Shown: positions 1-5,030 of the stretch, piece after piece | How the letters are laid out: each line of letters begins with the position of its first letter | Numbering within the stretch: the first letter of the stretch is position 1 | NCBI GenBank assembly: GCA_030589825.1 | Contig: JAUUZT010000005.1 | Location: forward strand, 1 to 13,500 | Direction of reading: 5' to 3' | DNA from: Dehalococcoidia bacterium | GTDB lineage: Bacteria; Chloroflexota; Dehalococcoidia; GIF9; AB-539-J10 | Length of the DNA stretch: 13,500 nucleotides | Notes under the pieces: generated by a model | What the model was told of the DNA's origin: nothing | The model's database searches: none | Seen by the model: only the letters and a program-made list of their open reading frames with translations | Translations under genes and position numbers: made by a program

Positions 1-371
1 CTGACCCTCTCATCTAAACCTTCATAATGACCACAGATTAACATAAAATGGTGATGGCTGGCTAGTTCCTGAAGTACCTGTTGATTAAGTAATCGACCTT
101 GCGGAGTAAGTAAAACAACAGGAGATTCTTGAGCATTAATTTGCTCATTTACCGCCTGTACCGCCTCGAATATAGGTTCAGGTTTAAGCACCATCCCAGG
201 TCCAGCTCCATATGAATAATCATCTACCGTATGATGTTTATCATGAGTATAGTCCCGAATATTATGCGTTACTATATTGACTATACCACGCTCTGTTGCC
301 CTCTTAATAATGCTCTGGTTTAAGGGAGAGCTTAGTATTTCAGGAAAGAGACAAAATATATCAATACGCAT
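1..371 (-). CDS. trmD: tRNA (guanine37-N1)-methyltransferase, N-terminal part (cut by window edge)
   Basis: TrmD uses S-adenosylmethionine to methylate N1 of G37, next to the anticodon in several tRNAs, which prevents frameshifting. Reading the minus strand from the ATG whose complement is at 369-371 gives 123 codons before the left edge. Recognisable family blocks are MRIDIFCLFPE at the start, HNIRDYTHDKHHTVDDYSYG (about residues 36-55), GPGMVLKPEPIFEA (57-70), LLTPQGR (87-93) and GHYEGLDER (114-122), the last belonging to the SPOUT trefoil-knot SAM site. The usual glycine in YGGGPGM is alanine here (GAGPGM). Full-length members have about 230-250 residues, so roughly half is missing because of the window edge, not mutation. 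The ribosome binding site is weak (GGAAA). The gene is divergent from mraZ and shares the 181-bp intergenic region with it. Confidence 0.95.
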   Translation of the reverse strand, partial: MRIDIFCLFPEILSSPLNQSIIKRATERGIVNIVTHNIRDYTHDKHHTVDDYSYGAGPGMVLKPEPIFEAVQAVNEQINAQESPVVLLTPQGRLLNQQVLQELASHHHFMLICGHYEGLDERV

Positions 372-459
372 CAGGTGGTTTCCAAGACTATCTTTCTACA
401 GTGAATCTTATCATATTTGAGATATCCGATAAAATTATTACGGTAAAGGCCAAAAAAAC

Positions 460-493
460 TTGACAAAATATACAATAGCTTTTATTGTATAAC
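460..493 (+). promoter_or_regulatory. Predicted sigma-70-type promoter of the mraZ operon
   Basis: A perfect TTGACA lies at 460-465. With a 17-bp spacer the -10 would be TATTGT (483-488); a better -10 word, TATAAC (488-493), sits at a long 22-bp spacing. Either way transcription would begin about 50-60 bp before the mraZ start codon. A 23-bp perfect palindrome (469-491) fills the spacer. Motifs are seen in the sequence; promoter activity is inference. Confidence 0.6.
469..491. repeat. Perfect inverted repeat inside the mraZ promoter (operator candidate)
   Basis: The left arm TATACAATA (469-477) and right arm TATTGTATA (483-491) are exact reverse complements around a 5-base centre GCTTT. The repeat covers the spacer and the -10 region of the predicted promoter, the usual place for a repressor site. 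It has no following T-run, so it is not a terminator. The binding protein is unknown. The arm resembles one half of an NrdR box, but the spacing is wrong for that family. Confidence 0.5.
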
Positions 494-500
494 ATGGTTG

Positions 501-550
501 TGGTGAAAAGTGGGGAATAAGGGAAGATAGTACCAAAAAGTAGGGAAAAG
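501..550 (+). repeat. Five consecutive 10-bp units, likely MraZ binding sites
   Basis: Starting at 501 the leader divides into decamers: TGGTGAAAAG (501), TGGGGAATAA (511), GGGAAGATAG (521), TACCAAAAAG (531) and TAGGGAAAAG (541). Units 1, 2 and 5 fit best; unit 4 is poor. Characterised MraZ proteins bind short G-rich direct repeats at 10-bp period upstream of their own gene. The position directly in front of mraZ and the period fit self-repression. The last unit also supplies the only Shine-Dalgarno-like stretch for mraZ (GGGAAAAG). Confidence 0.55.
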
Positions 551-552
551 AT

Positions 553-975
553 ATGTTCTTCGGAGAATACAATTATAAAGTTGACGAAAAAGGAAGGGCA
601 CCCTTGCCTCCAAAATTCAGGCGCGAAATGAAAGATATCGTGGTATTGAGCAGGGGACTCGATAAATGTATTTCTGCTTACCCTCTGGCCGAATGGAACA
701 AAGTGGCAGAGAGCTTGTCCTCCAAGGCAATGGGTCCAACCAGTTCAAGAAGAATTAATCGTTCAATCTTCGGCTCTGCATTCAGTGTCTCTTTTGATAA
801 GCAAGGGAGAGTAATACTACCTCCAACTTTACGTGACTATGCTGAAATCAAGGAGGGTGTAGTTGTTGTAGGAGTGAACAACTGTGTAGAGCTATGGGAT
901 TCTGAATTATGGAAGGTAGAAAAGAAGGAATCTGATGACCAGGTATCTCAAATAGTAGAAAGTCCGGAGGCATGA
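553..975 (+). CDS. mraZ: Transcriptional regulator MraZ
   Basis: MraZ is a DNA-binding repressor of the division (dcw) operon that starts with its own gene. The 140-residue product has the family length and the duplicated AbrB/SpoVT-like swapped-hairpin fold. The first half opens with MFFGEYNYKVDEKGRAPLPP (the conserved GEY...DEKGR...P.KFR block, residues 4-24) and continues RGLDKC...YPLAEW. The second repeat carries SFDKQGRVILPPTLRDYA (about 75-92), followed by VVVVGVNNCVELWD. The charged tail after about residue 125 is not conserved. The start ATG follows a weak ribosome binding site within the decamer repeats. The stop codon overlaps the rsmH start (ATGA), indicating translational coupling. 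It is the first gene of the division operon, and the repeats just upstream are its likely operator. Confidence 0.96.
   Translation: MFFGEYNYKVDEKGRAPLPPKFRREMKDIVVLSRGLDKCISAYPLAEWNKVAESLSSKAMGPTSSRRINRSIFGSAFSVSFDKQGRVILPPTLRDYAEIKEGVVVVGVNNCVELWDSELWKVEKKESDDQVSQIVESPEA
966..970 (+). promoter_or_regulatory. Shine-Dalgarno for rsmH; bears on the start choice
   Basis: GGAGG at 966-970 lies only 1 base before the ATG at 972 but 4 bases before a second in-frame ATG at 975. The second is the better spaced, so rsmH may begin at 975, one residue shorter. Confidence 0.6.
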
Positions 976-1928
976 TGACAAGCACAGTTGTATCGATACC
1001 AAATCATATTCCTGTTCTAGTCAAAGAGGTAATAGAGGGATTGCAAGTCCATGTTGACGGGTCTTACATAGACTGCACATTAGGACTTGGAGGGCATACA
1101 GAAGCCATCCTAAAACACATTTTACCAGGAGGGAAGCTTCTAGGTATCGATGCTGACACTGAAACTTTTAATATCACTCGGAAAAAACTAAGCAATTATG
1201 GTAATGCAGTTACCCTTATAAATGATAATTTCAATAATCTTGAGGATATTTGCCTTAAAAACAATTTCTATCCAGTGGATGGCATTCTATTTGATCTTGG
1301 TGTTTCCTCCTGGCAATTAGATTCGGCTAAACGCGGTTTCAGCTTCCAAAACGAAGCTCTACTCGACATGAGATTTACACCAGGAAAAGGACCAACAGCT
1401 GCAGAAATAATCAATGAATACTCAGAACAAGAGATAGCACACATTATCAAGCATTATGGAGAGGAAAGGCATAGTCGTCAGATAGCCAGTCTCATAATAA
1501 AAAACCGTCCACTTAATACCACCTCTGAGCTTGCCAGACTAATAAGAGATGCTATTGGATACAGGCAAGGAAGGATTAACCCTGCTACTAAGACATTCAT
1601 GGCACTTCGCATTGCTGTCAATCAGGAACTTGAGAACCTGAAAATAGCATTGGAGCAGGTAGTTAGTCTTCTTCGTGTTAAAGGTAGATTAGTTGTTATT
1701 AGCTATCACTCACTGGAAGATCGGATTGTCAAGCAATTTATGAAACGTGAATCCAGGGATTGTATCTGTCCCCCCGAGGCAATAGAATGCCGCTGCGGAC
1801 ACATTGCCAGCTTAAAAATAATATCAAAAAAGGTAATCAAACCCAGTTCATCGGAAATAGGAAATAACCCACGTAGTCGTAGTGGGAAAATGAGAATTGC
1901 TGAGCGACTTAGCCAAGAAGGCAAATAA
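972..1928 (+). CDS. rsmH: 16S rRNA (cytosine1402-N4)-methyltransferase RsmH (MraW)
   Basis: RsmH methylates N4 of C1402 in the decoding centre of 16S rRNA using S-adenosylmethionine. The 318-residue product has the usual family length and motifs: HIPVLVKEVIEGL near the N-terminus, the SAM-binding loop DCTLGLGGHTEAIL (34-47), GIDAD (58-62), FDLGVSSWQLD (107-117), RGFSF and LDMRF (121-135). Toward the C-terminus are NQELENL, VVISYHSLEDRIVKQFM and the cysteine-rich CICPP...CRCG segment, ending in NPRSRSGKMRIAERL. Nothing catalytic appears to be missing. The listed start overlaps the mraZ stop by 4 bp; the ATG at 975 is equally possible. It is the second gene of the division operon, followed after 17 bp by ftsA. 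The mraZ-rsmH pair is the conserved head of dcw clusters, but here no ftsL/ftsI follows. Confidence 0.97.
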   Translation: MMTSTVVSIPNHIPVLVKEVIEGLQVHVDGSYIDCTLGLGGHTEAILKHILPGGKLLGIDADTETFNITRKKLSNYGNAVTLINDNFNNLEDICLKNNFYPVDGILFDLGVSSWQLDSAKRGFSFQNEALLDMRFTPGKGPTAAEIINEYSEQEIAHIIKHYGEERHSRQIASLIIKNRPLNTTSELARLIRDAIGYRQGRINPATKTFMALRIAVNQELENLKIALEQVVSLLRVKGRLVVISYHSLEDRIVKQFMKRESRDCICPPEAIECRCGHIASLKIISKKVIKPSSSEIGNNPRSRSGKMRIAERLSQEGK

Positions 1929-1932
1929 TAAA

Positions 1933-1940
1933 AAGGAGGT
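1933..1940 (+). promoter_or_regulatory. Strong Shine-Dalgarno that fixes the ftsA start
   Basis: AAGGAGGT is a full match to the anti-Shine-Dalgarno. It is spaced correctly (6 bases from GGAGG) for the ATG at 1946. An in-frame TTG at 1940 overlaps this site and so cannot be the start. Confidence 0.8.
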
Positions 1941-1945
1941 TGGAA

Positions 1946-3166
1946 ATGGTACACAAAATTGTTTCAGCTATTGATGTAGGCACAACAAAAATAGCGACCA
2001 TCGTAGCTGATATCAAATCACAAGGCAACATTGAAGTTCTGGGGGTAGGGGTTGTTCCCAGTCGTGGCTTACACAAAGGTATTGTGGTTAATATGGATGA
2101 GGCCAAGACATCTATTGCCAGTTCAATCAAAGAAGCCCAAACAATCAGTGGTATCAGAATTGATTCTGCTTATGTAGGAGTAACCGGCAGGCATGTCAGC
2201 AGTATTAACAATCATGGCGTTGTAGCCATTCCTCGAAATGACCGCCTGGTTCGCTCCCGAGACCTCAAGAGGGTATTATCTGCTTCCCGTGACTTACCTG
2301 TTCCTGAAGGCAAGAAACTACTCCATGCCATCCCTCGCTACTATACCCTAGATGGTGAAGAGAGAGTAAAAGAACCAGTAGGAATGCACGGTAACAGGCT
2401 GGATGTGGAAACTCATATAATCACCGCATCAGTATCCTCAGTGCAAAACTTGGTTAAATGCATACGTAGTACTGGAATAGATGTTGATGATTTAATCCTG
2501 GAACCTCTTGCCAGCAGCGAGGCCGTGTTAACTGAACAGGAGAGAGAAGGTGGGGTAGTCATGGTTGACATCGGGGGAGGAACCACCGATATAGCTGTAT
2601 TCAGGCAGGGGAACATCTTCCACACAGCAATCATTCCAGTAGCTGGCTACCAAATCACCAGCGACATCGCCATAGGTTTAGGCCTGCCCTTTAATATAGC
2701 TGAACGAATGAAAAAGGCATATGGCAATGTAACTCCTGGAATGGATATCAACAAAGAAGCTACAGTATCAGGAATAGAAAATGGGCACAGTGCTTCTTAC
2801 CGTGATCTTTGTGACATCGTGCGTTCCCGTATGGAAGAGTTATTTGAACTCGTACTTCTAGAATTACCCTCCACAGATTGCCGAACCCTTGCACCGTATG
2901 GACTGGTATTAACTGGTGGTACGGCTAATTTAGAAGGTCTAGATGATTTAGGAAAAGCCAAGCTAGATATCCCAGTGAGAAGGGGCCGTCCTTTAAGTGC
3001 AGGAGTCCATGGCATCACTGATATACTCAATGACACCGCCTACGCTACCACTGTAGGTTTAATCTTATGGCAGTCAAATAACAGAGAAAAGTCAGCCTGG
3101 AAGGTAAGAAGAGGTGGCCTCTTTGGAGGCATTGGCAATTTAATGAAAAAACTGTTCCATATCTAA
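1946..3166 (+). CDS. ftsA: Cell division protein FtsA
   Basis: FtsA is an actin-like ATPase that tethers FtsZ filaments to the inner face of the membrane. The start is set at ATG 1946 by the AAGGAGGT site, giving 406 residues. Visible actin-fold elements are the phosphate-1 loop AIDVGTTK (8-15), the FtsA-specific 1C subdomain (about 80-165, including YVGVTGRHV), the phosphate-2 motif VDIGGGTTDIAVF (207-219) and the adenosine-region motif LVLTGGTANLEGL. The C-terminus GGIGNLMKKLFHI is a short amphipathic helix, the expected membrane-targeting sequence. It lies 17 bp after rsmH and 48 bp before ftsZ, the canonical ftsA-ftsZ order. FtsQ, FtsI and mur genes, which usually sit between rsmH and ftsA, are absent. 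Length and motifs indicate an intact protein. Confidence 0.96.
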   Translation: MVHKIVSAIDVGTTKIATIVADIKSQGNIEVLGVGVVPSRGLHKGIVVNMDEAKTSIASSIKEAQTISGIRIDSAYVGVTGRHVSSINNHGVVAIPRNDRLVRSRDLKRVLSASRDLPVPEGKKLLHAIPRYYTLDGEERVKEPVGMHGNRLDVETHIITASVSSVQNLVKCIRSTGIDVDDLILEPLASSEAVLTEQEREGGVVMVDIGGGTTDIAVFRQGNIFHTAIIPVAGYQITSDIAIGLGLPFNIAERMKKAYGNVTPGMDINKEATVSGIENGHSASYRDLCDIVRSRMEELFELVLLELPSTDCRTLAPYGLVLTGGTANLEGLDDLGKAKLDIPVRRGRPLSAGVHGITDILNDTAYATTVGLILWQSNNREKSAWKVRRGGLFGGIGNLMKKLFHI

Positions 3167-3214
3167 GAGATAATAAAATTAAATATCTTGTAGTATTAGA
3201 AAGGAGGTAATAAT

Positions 3215-4354
3215 ATGTCAAAATCGATTTCTTCTCCAATTCCAGCGAAAATCAAGGCTATCGGTATTGGTGGAGGCGGCTGTAATGCTATCAACCGCAT
3301 GGTTCTTCAGGGAGTTACTGGTGTTGATTTTATAGCTATGAATACTGATGCCCAGGCACTAGCATTATCTGAAGCTCCTACTCGCATTCAATTAGGGGAA
3401 AAACTGACCAGAGGATTAGGGGTAGGAGGCCATCATGAGGTAGGCAAAAAGGCAGCCGAGGAAAGCCGACAGGTAATTGAGGAACTTGTCGAGGGGGCTG
3501 ATATGGTATTTGTAAGCGCAGGTATGGGAGGTGGCACCGGCACTGGTGGCATTCCCGTAGTAGCTGAGATTACAAAGGCCACAGGGGCTCTCACTATTGG
3601 GGTTGTCACCAAACCATTCTCTTTCGAAGGCGGGCATCGTTCACAGGTAGCTGAGGAAGGGATAATTAATCTTACTTCTAAAGTAGATACCCTCATTATT
3701 ATTCCCAACGATCGTCTATTACACCTGTGCGATGCTAAAACAAGTGTTGATAGTGCTTTTAAAAAGGCAGACGACGCTTTAATGCAGAGCGTTCAATCCA
3801 TCTCAGAAGTTGTTACCGTTCCTGGGTTGATCAACCTCGATTTTGCAGACATCAAGTCTGTAATGAAGGATGCCGGCCCAGCATGGATGTCTGTTGGAAT
3901 AGGCAGCGGTCAGAACCGTGCTGCCGAAGCAGCCAGGTCTGCACTGGCTAGCCCATTGCTTGATGTCTCCATAAAGGGATCTACGGGTATTGTTTTTAAT
4001 ATCACCGGTGGTCCCAGCCTGACCCTTTTCGAGTGCAATGAAGCAGCTGAAGTTATTGGTCAGGCAGTTGACCCAACTGCCAATATCATCTTCGGCGTTG
4101 TCCATGACCCTGAAATGCCAGACAGTGAACTTAAGATTACTGTTATAGCCACTGGTTTTGGTGCTCAAAAAGGCCAGGTAGTTAGCCGTGAAGAACTCCG
4201 TCGCCTGATAAAAGGTGGAGGTGAAGCATTAGATGTTCCTTCCTTCTTACGACGTACTCATCGCCAGGCCAGTAGCTTACTCGATGACGGCAGCCGAGAG
4301 GGAATGAGGCTTTCTTCTTCTCAACCGCAGTCGCCAAAAGCTAGGATGTTCTAA
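3215..4354 (+). CDS. ftsZ: Cell division GTPase FtsZ
   Basis: FtsZ is the tubulin homologue that polymerises with GTP into the division ring. The start ATG has a strong AAGGAGGT site (3201-3208) 6 bases upstream. In the 379-residue product the nucleotide-binding elements are GIGGGGCNAINRM (17-29), the tubulin signature GGGTGTG (105-111), TKPFSFEGGHR and NDRLL. The catalytic T7 loop reads NLDFAD (207-212). The C-terminal domain ends near VIATGFG (310-316). The conserved peptide that binds FtsA-type anchors is seen as LDVPSFLRR (339-347), after a linker of only about 22 residues and followed by a 32-residue Ser/Gln-rich tail. In most FtsZ proteins that peptide is at or very near the end. It is the last gene of the division operon; an AT-rich gap separates it from nrdR. 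Confidence 0.97.
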   Translation: MSKSISSPIPAKIKAIGIGGGGCNAINRMVLQGVTGVDFIAMNTDAQALALSEAPTRIQLGEKLTRGLGVGGHHEVGKKAAEESRQVIEELVEGADMVFVSAGMGGGTGTGGIPVVAEITKATGALTIGVVTKPFSFEGGHRSQVAEEGIINLTSKVDTLIIIPNDRLLHLCDAKTSVDSAFKKADDALMQSVQSISEVVTVPGLINLDFADIKSVMKDAGPAWMSVGIGSGQNRAAEAARSALASPLLDVSIKGSTGIVFNITGGPSLTLFECNEAAEVIGQAVDPTANIIFGVVHDPEMPDSELKITVIATGFGAQKGQVVSREELRRLIKGGGEALDVPSFLRRTHRQASSLLDDGSREGMRLSSSQPQSPKARMF

Positions 4355-4463
4355 GATAGTTGCATTATAAGCAAAATAATTAAGTTATATATTTATTAAA
4401 TAAATTAAAATAATTGAATAAGTCGACACGAACCCACTTTATCTTCTCCAGGTTATTGTGTTA
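4355..4463. other. AT-rich gap after ftsZ, no clear terminator
   Basis: This stretch is very AT-rich. It contains an AT-only palindrome at 4391-4405 (arms ATTTATT and AATAAAT around one A) but no GC-rich hairpin with a T-run. Read-through from ftsZ into nrdR therefore cannot be excluded. No coding potential was seen. Confidence 0.4.
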
Positions 4464-4492
4464 TTGACTTTTACTATATATTGTAGTATCGT
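4464..4492 (+). promoter_or_regulatory. Predicted promoter of the nrdR-nrdJ operon
   Basis: TTGACT (4464-4469) and TATCGT (4487-4492) are 17 bp apart. The -35 is good and the -10 mediocre. The NrdR box lies between and against them, so a bound repressor would block polymerase. Activity is inference. Confidence 0.45.
4471..4486. promoter_or_regulatory. NrdR box (operator)
   Basis: The core CTATATATTG (4474-4483) matches every core position of the known NrdR-box consensus (C, W, ATATAT, W, G). The outer flanks match partly. A second half-site TATTGTGT, identical to the right half of the consensus, lies at 4454-4461; its left half is poor and the 25-bp offset is not the usual phasing. The box is directly upstream of nrdR and a ribonucleotide reductase gene, the classic NrdR target. 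Confidence 0.7.
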
Positions 4493-4521
4493 CAATATAA
4501 AACACAAGGTTTAGGATGATC

Positions 4522-5028
4522 ATGAAGTGCTCATATTGTGGTGGATTAGATTCACGAGTAGTGGATTCGCGGCATGTTGGTGATGGCATAAGACGTCGAA
4601 GACTGTGTCTTAGCTGTGGTGCTCGCTTCACTACATATGAGCGTGTTGATTTAGGTGGTATCTTCGTAGTCAAAAAGGATGGCCGCCGTGAAATTTATAG
4701 TCGAGATAAACTTTCCTCTGGAATTCGAAAAGCTTGTGAAAAGCGTCCTCTTCCTATAGGCACAATCGAAAAAGTAATCGACAACATCGAAGCCGAGCTA
4801 TACCGTACAGGTAAAACTGAAGCCACCAGCTATCTAATCGGCGATTTAGTTATGCAGAAGCTGAAACAACTGGACCACATAGCTTATATCCGCTTCGCCA
4901 GTGTGTATCGAGAGTTTACGGACATTGGTGCTCTTAAAAAAGTTGTTGATACATTAGCCCAAGGGAGATCATCTAAACCTTATTCCTCAAAGACAGATTC
5001 CATCCTTTCAATAACAGGAGAAGTCTAA
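4522..5028 (+). CDS. nrdR: Transcriptional repressor NrdR
   Basis: NrdR is a zinc-ribbon/ATP-cone repressor that binds paired NrdR boxes when loaded with dATP or ATP and shuts off ribonucleotide reductase genes. The product from ATG 4522 starts MKCSYCGG, like typical family members (MKCPYCG). An ATG two codons earlier (4516) is possible, but the AGGATGAT stretch is better placed for 4522. Zinc ligands are C3-x2-C6 and C29-x2-C32, followed by the basic DNA-contacting segment GIRRRRLCLSCGARFTTYE. The ATP-cone covers about residues 47-137 (VVKKDGRREIYSRDKLSSGI through FASVYREF). Length is 168 residues, near the usual 150-170, with a non-conserved tail. The nrdJ start is 2 bp downstream, so the repressor is co-transcribed with its target and probably autoregulated through the box at 4471-4486. 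Confidence 0.96.
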   Translation: MKCSYCGGLDSRVVDSRHVGDGIRRRRLCLSCGARFTTYERVDLGGIFVVKKDGRREIYSRDKLSSGIRKACEKRPLPIGTIEKVIDNIEAELYRTGKTEATSYLIGDLVMQKLKQLDHIAYIRFASVYREFTDIGALKKVVDTLAQGRSSKPYSSKTDSILSITGEV

Positions 5029-5030
5029 CA

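Noticed and set aside
1940..1945. TTG start for ftsA
   Set aside because: It overlaps the Shine-Dalgarno AAGGAGGT; ATG 1946 is correctly spaced.
3803..4168. 121-codon minus-strand open frame inside ftsZ
   Set aside because: It is antisense to conserved ftsZ codons, with no domain features and no ribosome binding site seen.
4391..4405. Terminator after ftsZ
   Set aside because: The palindrome is AT-only with no G-C pairs and no T-run, so it is not credible as an intrinsic terminator.
4355..5030. Cobalamin riboswitch for the B12-dependent reductase
   Set aside because: nrdJ starts 2 bp after nrdR, and the region before nrdR shows no B12-box-like conserved block.
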